In this document: in pieces, positions 1 to 6,406 of the stretch
How positions within the stretch are numbered: position 1 is the first letter of the stretch
How the letters are laid out: every line of letters begins with the position of its first letter
Assembly: GCA_964540815.1 (NCBI GenBank)
Contig: CAZIOH010000146.1
Coordinates: 1-10,289 of the forward strand
DNA length: 10,289 nt
Source: CAZIOH01 sp964540815
GTDB lineage: Bacteria > Myxococcota_A > Polyangia > Fen-1088
Direction of reading: 5' to 3'
Program-made: the position numbers and the translations under genes
Notes under the pieces: model-generated
Databases searched by the model: none
What the model was told of the DNA's origin: nothing
The model's input: the letters and a program-made list of their open reading frames with translations, nothing else

Positions 1-55
1 AGCGCCGTAGGCGCGTCCGGTCCTCCCCTTCCCGCGAGCGCCGTAGGCGCGTCCC
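1..55 (-). repeat. GC-rich 3'-end hairpin repeat, two partial units downstream of rnpB
   Basis: Read on the minus strand, a unit begins GGGACGCGCCTACGGCGC, continues TCGCGGGAAGGGGAGGACC, and a second, shortened copy follows to the window edge. Each copy carries a 13-base hairpin GCGCC-TAC-GGCGC (plus positions 38-50 and 2-14). The block starts directly after the TTTT that follows the 3' end of rnpB. The same unit occurs after sucB (702-872) and after the barrel gene (10040-10289), always in the same orientation relative to the upstream gene. It may act as a 3'-end or terminator element or be a REP-like dispersed repeat. The repetition is seen; the function is inferred. The block runs out of the window, so its full length is unknown. 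Confidence 0.85.
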
Positions 56-64
56 AAAATGCTC

Positions 65-456
<392 letters not shown>

Positions 457-466
457 AAGCGCGCGC

Positions 467-472
467 AGTATA
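467..472 (-). promoter_or_regulatory. Putative -10 box of rnpB
   Basis: On the minus strand TATACT (within GGATATACTG) lies 10 bases before the first base of helix P1, which places a start point near 456-461. This agrees with the RNA 5' end deduced from the P1 pairing. The hexamer 17 bases upstream (490-495, CGGGCG) does not resemble a sigma-70 -35 box, so only the -10 is supported. Confidence 0.45.
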
Positions 473-553
473 TCCAGCCTCTCCCCGGACGCCCGGGGAA
501 AACCTCCGCCCCGTTCGCCTTTCGCCCTCGGCCATCTCCCGCGGTGTGAAGTG

Positions 554-608
554 GCCCCTCTCCCTCACCCTCCCCGCTCCGCGGGGCGAGGGACAGGAAG
601 GGGTTGGG
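554..608. repeat. REP-like GC-rich inverted repeat in the rnpB/sucB spacer
   Basis: A CCCTCCCCGC arm (568-577) and a GCGGGGCGAGGG arm (581-592) fold around a TCC loop with one bulged base. Outer arms CCCCTCTCCCTC and GGACAGGAAGGGG extend the symmetry. Sequences of this CCCTC/GAGGG style are common as dispersed intergenic elements in GC-rich genomes. It lies between two minus-strand genes, more than 80 bases upstream of the rnpB -10. A further inverted repeat, TGAGTC-N7-GACTCA, follows at 610-628. It is not clearly related to the GGGACGCG units nearby. Confidence 0.5.
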
Positions 609-660
609 CTGAGTCCCTGGTTGACTCATGCCCCGCGTCCACGGCCTCCATTCGGTTGAT

Positions 661-701
661 CGGAGGTTGGCTTTGCCAACCGGAGAAGACATGGGCAAAG
701 C
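661..701 (-). repeat. Second repeat module with two alternative hairpins, left copy
   Basis: On the plus strand GGTTGGC-TTT-GCCAACC (665-681) is a perfect 7-bp stem with a 3-base loop. GCTTTGCC (670-677) is also fully complementary to GGCAAAGC (694-701), and the two pairings exclude each other. On the minus strand this module comes directly after the two tandem GC-rich units that follow sucB. The same module, with the same two pairings and a changed spacer, lies at 10136-10172. The spacer between the 85-base units and the stem reads GCTTTGCC-12 bases-GGTTGGC on the strand of the upstream gene in both copies. Confidence 0.75.
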
Positions 702-787
702 AGATCCGGGCACGACTCTCGTCGTCCGCCGGGAGGGCCCCGCGGGGAGGGGTCCGCCCCTTCCCGCGAGCCCCGTAGGCGCGTCCC
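702..787 (-). repeat. GC-rich 3'-end repeat unit, distal tandem copy after sucB
   Basis: An 86-base unit that, on the minus strand, runs from GGGACGCGCC to CCCGGATCT. It differs from its tandem neighbour (788-872) at about three positions, so the duplication looks recent. It holds a GGGGCGGACCCCTCCCC hairpin-like core, then CGCGGGG/CCCTCCCGG. In this copy alone, ACGAC-GAGA-GTCGT forms a perfect small hairpin with a GNRA-type loop (around 713-726). It lies about 90 bases beyond the sucB stop codon and could belong to the 3' end of the sucAB transcript. Confidence 0.85.
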
Positions 788-872
788 AGATCCGGGCACC
801 ACTCTCGTCGTCCGCCGGGAGGGGCCCGCGGGGAGGGGTCCGCCCCTTCCCGCGAGCCCGTAGGCGCGTCCC
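788..872 (-). repeat. GC-rich 3'-end repeat unit abutting the sucB stop codon
   Basis: An 85-base unit, first of two tandem copies on the minus strand. Its first base (872) directly follows the TAA stop of sucB (873-875), so there is no spacer at all between gene and repeat. The first hairpin here is degraded (GCGCCTACGGGC lacks part of the right arm), while the following GC-rich stems are intact. No poly-T run follows, so it is not a textbook intrinsic terminator. Its position and strong stems still suggest an RNA 3'-end or stabilising role. Confidence 0.85.
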
Positions 873-2174
873 TTACACCTCGAGCAGGATTCGGTCCGGG
901 CTCTCCACGCATTCCTTGACCCGGACCAGGAACTGCACCGCCTCCCGGCCGTCGACGATCCGGTGGTCGTAGGACAGGGCCACGAACATCATCGGCCTGA
1001 TCACGATCTGGTCGTTCACCACCACCGCCCGCTTCTGGATCGCATGCAGACCGAGGATCCCGCTTTGCGGGGGATTCAAGATCGGGGTCGACAGCAGCGA
1101 GCCGTATACGCCCCCGTTCGAGATGGTGAAGGTTCCGCCCTCGAGGTCGGACATCTGCAAGCGGTTCTCCTTGGCCCGCACCGCCAGGTTCGCGACGGTC
1201 TTCTCGAGCTCGGCGAACGAGAGGCGGTCGGCCTCCCGCACCACCGGCACCACCAAGCCCTTGCCGCCGCCCACCGCCACCCCGATGTCGTAGTGATCCT
1301 TGTAGACGATGTTGGTGCCGCGGACCTCGGCGTTGACGGCCGGGTAAGCCCGCAGCGCATCGATCGCGGCCTTCACGAAGAAGCTGGTGAAGCCCAGCTT
1401 GATCCCGTGCTGCTTGGAGAAGCGCTCCTGGTGGCGCTCGCGCAGCTCCAGCACCGCCGACATGTCGATCTCGTTGAAGGTGGTGAGGATCGCGGCCGTG
1501 TGCTGGGCCTCGACCAGCCGCCGCGCGATGGTCTTGCGCAGGGTGGTCATGGGGACCACCCGCTCGAGGGCCGACTCCATCGGGGTCCGCTCGTCGAGCA
1601 GGGTCACCGGGACCGGGACCGGCGCCGCCGCCTGGCGGCTCTCGAGCGCCCGCGCCACGTCGAGGCCCTGGATGCGTCCGCCGCGCCCCGAGCCCTGGAC
1701 GTCGGAGACGCCGAGGCCCGCGTCCGCCATCAGCTTGCGCGCCGAGGGGGCAGCCCGCACTGGATCCGACGCCGCGGGCGCTGGCCCCGCCGCGACCTGG
1801 GCCGGCGCCGCCGCGGGGACCTGAGCAGCCGATGCGGACTGGCTGCCGTTGGCCGGAACCGGCGCCGACGCCGACGCCGCCTTAGCTGGCGCCGCCGCGG
1901 GCTTGGCGGGCGCCGCGGTCTTCTCGGCCGGCCTGGCGGTCTCGTCGATGTCCGCCAGGGCCTCTCCGATCGCGACCGTATCGCCCTGATGGCGCAAGAT
2001 CTTCTTGAGGACGCCGGAAGACGGCGCCGGCACCTCGAGGGTGGCCTTCTCGCTCTCGATCTCCACCAGCGGCTCGTCGAGCTGAATCCAGTCTCCCTCG
2101 CCCTTCTTCCAGACCCCGACCGTCGCCTCGCGGATCGACTCTCCGATCGATGGAACCTTCAACGTGACGGACAT
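873..2174 (-). CDS. sucB: Dihydrolipoyllysine succinyltransferase, E2 of 2-oxoglutarate dehydrogenase
   Basis: Transfers the succinyl group from E1-bound thiamine diphosphate, via lipoamide, to CoA. It forms the core of the cytoplasmic 2-oxoglutarate dehydrogenase complex of the TCA cycle. The protein is 433 residues, slightly longer than the usual 400-420. Domains in order: lipoyl domain, about 2-77, with the lipoylated lysine in EIESEKATLEV (Lys43); an Ala/Pro-rich flexible linker, about 78-140; E1/E3 peripheral subunit-binding domain, about 141-178 (APSARKLMADAGLGVSDVQG, then GRIQGLDV); catalytic acyltransferase domain, about 200-433, with the SYDHRIVDGR motif (His404, Asp408). The CESPDRILLEV ending and the KDHYDIGVAV stretch fit succinyl rather than acetyl transferases. 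The ATG at 2174 shares one base with the sucA stop (TGATG), which implies translational coupling. The upstream extension of the frame inside sucA is spurious. E3 (lpd) is not in the window. Confidence 0.97.
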   Translation of the reverse strand: MSVTLKVPSIGESIREATVGVWKKGEGDWIQLDEPLVEIESEKATLEVPAPSSGVLKKILRHQGDTVAIGEALADIDETARPAEKTAAPAKPAAAPAKAASASAPVPANGSQSASAAQVPAAAPAQVAAGPAPAASDPVRAAPSARKLMADAGLGVSDVQGSGRGGRIQGLDVARALESRQAAAPVPVPVTLLDERTPMESALERVVPMTTLRKTIARRLVEAQHTAAILTTFNEIDMSAVLELRERHQERFSKQHGIKLGFTSFFVKAAIDALRAYPAVNAEVRGTNIVYKDHYDIGVAVGGGKGLVVPVVREADRLSFAELEKTVANLAVRAKENRLQMSDLEGGTFTISNGGVYGSLLSTPILNPPQSGILGLHAIQKRAVVVNDQIVIRPMMFVALSYDHRIVDGREAVQFLVRVKECVESPDRILLEV

Positions 2175-5100
2175 CAGACAGCCCCCTTTCCGAATGCCTC
2201 TTCCATCAATCGGGCCTGTTCGATCTTGTGCCGCTTCTCGGAGCCCACCGCCGGGCTCGCCGACAGGGGTCGCGTGGCACACGACCAGGGCGAGAGCCCC
2301 AGCAGCAACCCCGGCAGCTCCCTGTTCATGTATGGCCACGCACCCATGTTCTTCGGCTCCTCCTGGACCCAGACCACCGGCGTCCCCTTCGGATAGGTCC
2401 GGATGATGGACACGAGCTCCTCCCGACGCAACGGGTAGAGCTCCTCGATGCGGATGATCGCGGTGTCGTGATGTCCCTTCTCCTCGCGCGTGGCGACCAG
2501 GTCGTAGTACACCTTGCCGGTGCAGAGCAGGATGCGCTTGATGGTCGCGGGATCGGTCTCCCGGACGTCGCGCAGGATGTACTGGAACGCGCCCTCGGTG
2601 AAGTCCCGCATGGGCGAGGTCGCCATCGGGTGCCGGAGCAAGCTCTTCGGCGACATGATGATGAGCGGCTTGCGGTAGGGCCGCAGCACCTGCCGGCGCA
2701 GGGCGTGAAAGAGCTGGGCCGGCGTGGTGAGGTTGCAGACTTGGATGTTGTCGTTGACCGCCATGTTCAGGAACCGCTCGAGCCGGCCGCTCGAATGCTC
2801 GGGGCCCTGCCCCTCCATCCCGTGGGGCAGGAGCATGACCAGGCCGCTGACCCGACGCCACTTGGCCTCGGACGACACGATGAACTGGTCGACGATCACC
2901 TGGGCGCTGTTCAGGAAGTCGCCAAACTGGGCCTCCCAGATGGTCAGGCCGTCGGGCATGTCCAGGCTGTAGCCATAGTCGAAGCCCAGCACGCCCGCCT
3001 CCGACAGGGGGCTGTCCCGCGCCTCGAACACCCCTTGGGGCTTGCCCGAGACGTCGCCGATGTGGGCGAGCGGGGTGTACTCGGCGTCGTTCTGGTAGTC
3101 GATGAGCACGCTGTGGCGGTGGCTGAAGGTCCCGCGCCGGACATCCTGGCCGGAGAGCCGCACTCCGATGCCCTGGGCCAGCAATGACCCGAAGGCCAGC
3201 GCCTCCCCCATGCCCCAGTTCGCCGGCTTCTGCCCGGCCGCCATGGCCGCCCGATCCTTGAGGACGGTCAACTTCGGATGCAGCGTGAAGCCGGGCGGGG
3301 TGCGCGTGAGCGCGCTCGACACCGTCTCCAGGAGCTCCCGCGAGATGGCGGTCGGCACCTGCGGGACCTCGGCCTCCGGCCCGCCCTTCATGCGGGCCCA
3401 CGCCCCGGTCAGGGTGCTGGGCTTGACCGGGGAGTCGAGCCCGGTCGCGATCTCCAGCTCCGCCTCGAGGATCCGGCGGCGAGCCGCCGCCAGCTGCTCG
3501 GCGTCCGCCTCGGTGAGCACGCCGCCGTCGAGGGCCGGCCGCTCGGCGAAGGCCTTGAGGAACGGGACGCGGATCGAGCCCTTGGTGTGGATGGTGCGGT
3601 ACATGACCGGCTGGGTGAACTCCGGCTCGTCGCCTTCGTTGTGCCCCCACCTCCGGAAGCACCACACCTCGATCAGCACGTCGCGGTGAAAGCGCTGACG
3701 AAAGTCCACAGCCAGGTCGACCACCTGGGCGATGGCCTCCGGATCCTCGGCGTTGACGTGGAAGATCGGGATCTGCAGCATCCGCGCGACGTCGGTCGCG
3801 TAGGTGGTCGAGTACTCCATCTTCGGAGAGGTGGTGAACCCGATCTGGTTGTTGATGACGACGTGGACGGTGCCCCCCACCCGGTAGCCTTCGAGCTCGG
3901 ACATGTTGAGCGCCTCGGCCACCACCCCCTGCCCGGCGAAGGCGGCGTCGCCGTGGATCAAGATGGGCAGGCAGCGGGTGCGGGTGGTATCCCCCAGCCG
4001 GTCCTGCTTGGCCCGGACGCGTCCCTGGACCACGGTGTTCACGAACTCGAGGTGGCTCGGGTTGAAGGCCAGCGACAGGTGCACCTTGTGGCTGGCGCCG
4101 TTGACGCCGAAGGTGCGGTCGACCGAGTAGCCGAGGTGGTACTTGACGTCGCCGCCGGGGGGGCCATCGGCCGAGCTCTCCTTGTCGATGAACTCCGCGA
4201 AGATCTCCGCCGGCGGCTTCTCCATCACGTTGGCGAGCACGTTCAGACGGCCGCGGTGGGCCATCCCGATCACGATCTGGGTGACACCCTGGAGCGCCGC
4301 CCGCTCCACGATGCGATCCACGAGCGGTATCACGCTCTCGCCGCCTTCCAGCGAGAAGCGCTTCTTCCCGAGGAACTTGGTGTGCAGGAACTGCTCGAAG
4401 ACCTCGGCGTCGATCACCTTCTCGAGGAGCCGGCGGCGCTCGGGGGTGGACAGATCCAGGCGGTTGCGGGTGCTCTCCATCCGGTGGAGCAACCAGGTCC
4501 GCAGCTCCACGTCGTGCAGGTGGGCGAGCTCGACGCCGATGTGACGGCAATACGTCTCGCGCAGCAACGCCAGCAGATCCGCCAGCGTGGTGCGGTCCGG
4601 GCCGGCGACGTTCTCGGAGCTGAACACGTTGGACATGTCGGCCTCGACCAGCCCGAACTTGGCAATCTCGAGGCTGGCGCCGGCGTTGCGCTTGACCAGG
4701 CCCAGGGGATCGAGATCCGCCGAGAGATGCCCCATCTCGCGATAGGCCTCGACGAGCCGCTGCACCCGTTCCGCGCTGACCGACGAGGTCTTGCGGATGA
4801 GCGGCGCCGCGGCCGCAACGAGGGCGGCGACCACCTGACCGCTCTGGTCGCCCGGGGCCGCGCCCCCCCCGGAGGACGGGGTCCCGTGTCCGTTGGCCTT
4901 GCCGTTGATGGTCCCGTTGGAGCCACCCTTGTGGACGCCGCCCGGAGCGTCCACCCATTTGCCCTCGGAGATCCCCTCGGACGACCTGTGCGGACGGATA
5001 CCCGCGAAGTAGCTCCGCCGAAAGTTGGCCGGCGGGGCCGCCGGAGAATCACCGAGCGACTCGAAGTACTCTCTCCAGGCTGGCTCGACCGACTGGGGAT

Positions 5101-5176
5101 CGGCCGCGAACTGGTAATAAAGCTGTTCGAGGAAGGCGAGGTTTGCGGGACTGAGGTTCGGCCGACTTTCGTTCAT
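2174..5176 (-). CDS. sucA: 2-Oxoglutarate dehydrogenase E1 component, thiamine diphosphate-dependent
   Basis: Decarboxylates 2-oxoglutarate and passes the succinyl group to the lipoyl arm of SucB. The protein is 1000 residues against about 930-950 usually. Order: N-terminal E2-binding helix about 9-41 (FLEQLYYQFAADPQSV, EPAWREYFESLG); a Gly/Asn/Ser-rich linker about 75-115, which explains the extra length; then the E1 core. Visible core motifs are GMAHRGRLNVLANV (304-317), the ThDP/Mg site GDAAFAGQGVV (409-419) with INNQIGFTTS (441-450), FRRWGHNEGDEP (507-518), the transketolase-like pyrimidine-binding part with FSHRHSVLIDYQ (684-695) and PHGMEGQGPEHSSGRLERF (784-802), and a conserved C-terminus with QEEPKNMGAW. 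ATG 5176 is chosen because homology begins at once (MNESRPNLSPANL). Only a weak AGGG stands about nine bases upstream. It is the first gene of a two-gene operon with sucB. Confidence 0.97.
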   Translation of the reverse strand: MNESRPNLSPANLAFLEQLYYQFAADPQSVEPAWREYFESLGDSPAAPPANFRRSYFAGIRPHRSSEGISEGKWVDAPGGVHKGGSNGTINGKANGHGTPSSGGGAAPGDQSGQVVAALVAAAAPLIRKTSSVSAERVQRLVEAYREMGHLSADLDPLGLVKRNAGASLEIAKFGLVEADMSNVFSSENVAGPDRTTLADLLALLRETYCRHIGVELAHLHDVELRTWLLHRMESTRNRLDLSTPERRRLLEKVIDAEVFEQFLHTKFLGKKRFSLEGGESVIPLVDRIVERAALQGVTQIVIGMAHRGRLNVLANVMEKPPAEIFAEFIDKESSADGPPGGDVKYHLGYSVDRTFGVNGASHKVHLSLAFNPSHLEFVNTVVQGRVRAKQDRLGDTTRTRCLPILIHGDAAFAGQGVVAEALNMSELEGYRVGGTVHVVINNQIGFTTSPKMEYSTTYATDVARMLQIPIFHVNAEDPEAIAQVVDLAVDFRQRFHRDVLIEVWCFRRWGHNEGDEPEFTQPVMYRTIHTKGSIRVPFLKAFAERPALDGGVLTEADAEQLAAARRRILEAELEIATGLDSPVKPSTLTGAWARMKGGPEAEVPQVPTAISRELLETVSSALTRTPPGFTLHPKLTVLKDRAAMAAGQKPANWGMGEALAFGSLLAQGIGVRLSGQDVRRGTFSHRHSVLIDYQNDAEYTPLAHIGDVSGKPQGVFEARDSPLSEAGVLGFDYGYSLDMPDGLTIWEAQFGDFLNSAQVIVDQFIVSSEAKWRRVSGLVMLLPHGMEGQGPEHSSGRLERFLNMAVNDNIQVCNLTTPAQLFHALRRQVLRPYRKPLIIMSPKSLLRHPMATSPMRDFTEGAFQYILRDVRETDPATIKRILLCTGKVYYDLVATREEKGHHDTAIIRIEELYPLRREELVSIIRTYPKGTPVVWVQEEPKNMGAWPYMNRELPGLLLGLSPWSCATRPLSASPAVGSEKRHKIEQARLMEEAFGKGAV

Positions 5177-5287
5177 GGTGGTTGCCCTGAGGCTGGATGC
5201 GTTTTCGACAAGGGGAAACCTGCCACACTTTCCGCGACAATCCGGGTCGGGGCTCCCGAATGCGTCCAGCAATGCGGCTTGGCCCGC

Positions 5288-5336
5288 ACACTGCGCGCTT
5301 TTCGAAGCGAAATCAAGGGGCTCCGGGCCCGGAGCC
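5288..5336 (-). promoter_or_regulatory. 18-bp palindrome and possible sucA promoter region
   Basis: GGCTCCGGGCCCGGAGCC (5319-5336) is a perfect 18-base palindrome, 143 bases before the sucA start. Immediately downstream on the minus strand is TTGATT (5311-5316), a good -35 box. A 17-base spacer containing a second small hairpin (CGCTT-TTCG-AAGCG on plus, 5296-5309) leads to a poor -10, CAGTGT (5288-5293). The palindrome could be an operator in front of sucAB. It could also be a terminator stem for the small ORF ending at 5379, although only CCCTTGATTTC follows rather than a U-run. The symmetry is seen; either role is inference. Confidence 0.35.
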
Positions 5337-5378
5337 TCCCGCGGGTCATGCCAGCCATTGCTCTTCCCCCACCCCGCC

Positions 5379-5648
5379 CTACGACGGCAGAACCCGGCGG
5401 GCGGCGAGACCGTGGTGGGGCGTTGGCTCGGCCAGGGAAGCGAGCCCGCTGCTGCTTGCCTCGAGCCGATGGAGCTCGTGGAGCGCGCGCAAGAGACGAC
5501 GATGCTCGGCGCGCAGGCGGCGAAGGTGTCGCTGCAGATCGCGGCGCAGCGCGAGATCCGCCGCCGTGATCCCGCCGCCAACCGCTGCCGCTGCCGCTGC
5601 CGCTGATGGCAGCCGGGAACGGAGACGGGCATCGGTACGCGTCGGCAT
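5379..5648 (-). CDS. Doubtful small Arg/Ala/Leu-rich hypothetical protein
   Basis: I do not recognise this 89-residue product. It starts MPTRTDARLRSRLP, has a poly-Ala tract (residues 15-22) encoded by a four-fold 6-base repeat, then a very basic, leucine-spaced segment (about 31-62, ALRRDLQRHLRRLRAEHRR, LLRALHELHRLE) that could form an amphipathic helix or coiled coil. The tail is short and unordered. Third codon positions are mostly G or C and the strand agrees with its neighbours, which favours a real gene. Against it: no clear Shine-Dalgarno before the ATG and no known domain. It lies between the HU terminator and the sucA promoter region, about 200 bases before sucA. It may be a small nucleic-acid-binding or coiled-coil protein, or just open frame in GC-rich spacer. 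Confidence 0.35.
   Translation of the reverse strand: MPTRTDARLRSRLPSAAAAAAAVGGGITAADLALRRDLQRHLRRLRAEHRRLLRALHELHRLEASSSGLASLAEPTPHHGLAARRVLPS
5582..5605 (+). repeat. Four tandem copies of the hexamer CCGCTG
   Basis: CCGCTG occurs four times without interruption. If the small minus-strand ORF is real, the array encodes most of its poly-Ala tract, and each copy gained or lost would change the protein by two residues without shifting the frame. Confidence 0.85.
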
Positions 5649-5714
5649 GAGAAGAGGACCTGGTCAGGCTTCGGCACGCCCGGTCCAGCCGATAAGAGCG
5701 AGCCCGAAGATCTT

Positions 5715-5764
5715 CCTCGAAACGAAACGCGCCGAAAGGGGGTTGGTTACCCACATTCGGCGCG
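5715..5764 (-). terminator. Hairpin terminator downstream of the HU gene
   Basis: Read on the minus strand, CGCGCCGAA (5756-5764) pairs perfectly over nine bases with TTCGGCGCG (5728-5736). The loop can form an inner GGGT/ACCC stem. TTTCGTTTCG follows at once, an interrupted U-rich tail. The structure lies about 100 bases beyond the HU stop codon, on the same strand, and before the small ORF and sucA, so it separates the HU transcript from the sucAB operon. The hairpin is seen; its termination role is inferred. Confidence 0.6.
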
Positions 5765-5859
5765 CTTCTCGTCGGCGCTCGGTCGGGCGGTCGATGAAGC
5801 CCGGCGATGAGCCGTCCGGGCGTCACCGTCCCCGCGCAGTCGATCGAGGTGAGGAACGT

Positions 5860-6168
5860 CTAGGCCAGGGCGTCCTTGGCGGCCTTCACGGGGCGTGCAC
5901 GAACGATCTTGCGCGCTGGCTTGGCCTTGAAGACAGTCGGCTCCTTGGTGAACGGATTGATCCCCTTGCGCGCCTTGGTGGCCGGCTTCTTGATCACCAC
6001 GAACTTGGCGAAGCCCGGAACCAAAAACACGCCGCTCTTCTTCAGTTCCTTGTAGCCAATCGTGCACAGGGACTCGAGGACGGACTTGACGTCCTTGCGG
6101 GTCATCTTCTCCGAATGTTCCTCGGCCAACTTCGAAATGAGCTCGGACTTGGACATCACCTTAGCCAT
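5860..6168 (-). CDS. HU-family DNA-binding protein
   Basis: A 102-residue histone-like protein that would bind and bend DNA as a dimer in the nucleoid. The N-terminal helical dimerisation half is MSKSELISKLAEEHSEKMTR, then KDVKSVLESLCTIGYKELKK (about 5-44). The beta part contains GVFLVPGFAKFVV and the DNA-intercalating arm RKGINPFTKEPTVFKAKPAR, with the usual Asn-Pro pair (71-72). The end VKAAKDALA keeps the family's LK-x-A-type finish. It is about ten residues longer than typical HU, with a Met-Ala-Lys-Val start and a Lys/Arg/Ala-rich C-terminal half in place of the classical TGE arm. This variant is common in deltaproteobacterial lineages. AAGGAG six bases before ATG 6168 supports this start over the second Met (residue 5). 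It is monocistronic, with its own leader (inverted repeats at 6191-6320) and a downstream hairpin terminator. HU and IHF subgroups cannot be separated by eye here. Confidence 0.93.
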   Translation of the reverse strand: MAKVMSKSELISKLAEEHSEKMTRKDVKSVLESLCTIGYKELKKSGVFLVPGFAKFVVIKKPATKARKGINPFTKEPTVFKAKPARKIVRARPVKAAKDALA

Positions 6169-6190
6169 CAGATCTCCTTTTCCAGCGGAA

Positions 6191-6254
6191 TGCCGGCATT
6201 TTGACGGGTTTTCCCCGTCGGCGAATCAAAGCGCGTCGGCTGCCGGAACCGGCA
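6191..6254. repeat. Cluster of inverted repeats in the HU leader
   Basis: Three perfect inverted repeats lie within 64 bases just upstream of the HU ribosome-binding site: TGCCGGCA (6191-6198), GACGGG-TTTTC-CCCGTC (6203-6219) and TGCCGG-AA-CCGGCA (6241-6254). The first and third share the TGCCGG half-site. In the transcript they would be stem-loops; in DNA they could be protein sites. The area is noticeably richer in A and T than the genes around it. The remainder of the 6169-6406 spacer holds a promoter candidate (6292-6320) and another inverted repeat, CCCGGA-TCC-TCCGGG, near 6383. Confidence 0.5.
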
Positions 6255-6291
6255 ATTTCGCTCGAGCCGACATTCTTTTTCGTGGCGCAAG

Positions 6292-6320
6292 ACTGTACGG
6301 GACATTTCCCGTGGTGGAAA
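6292..6320 (-). promoter_or_regulatory. Candidate HU promoter with a palindrome in its spacer
   Basis: On the minus strand TTTCCA (6315-6320, 4 of 6 matches to a -35) is separated by exactly 17 bases from TACAGT (6292-6297, 4 of 6 to a -10). The spacer is almost filled by a perfect inverted repeat, ACGGGA-CATT-TCCCGT on plus (6297-6312). A regulator bound there would block RNA polymerase, so this could be an operator. The box matches are modest, so the promoter call is tentative. The implied leader is about 115 bases. Confidence 0.3.
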
Positions 6321-6406
6321 GAACAATATCGTCTGTTTTCCCGGGTTTTTTGGGCGTTTGTGCGGACTGGCTGGCAAATCTGCCCGGATCCTCCGGGAAT
6401 TCTCGG

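Noticed and set aside
702..872. Possible CRISPR-like array
   Set aside because: The 85-base units are directly tandem without unique spacers and are hairpin-rich; no cas genes.
873..4958. Minus-strand open frame of 1361 codons covering sucB and most of sucA
   Set aside because: Only its last 433 codons (from ATG 2174) encode SucB. The upstream part is the wrong frame of sucA, Arg/Gly/Pro-rich with no motifs.
3278..5569. Long plus-strand open frame opposite sucA (763 codons)
   Set aside because: Antisense shadow typical of GC-rich DNA; composition is Arg/Gly/Asp/His-rich and mirrors the SucA codons.
5706..5715. Palindrome GAAGATCTTC beside the HU terminator
   Set aside because: Ten bases of symmetry with no promoter context; may be chance.
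5175..6204. Plus-strand frames spanning the sucA upstream region and the HU gene
   Set aside because: They run antisense to HU and the small ORF, without homology or a start signal.
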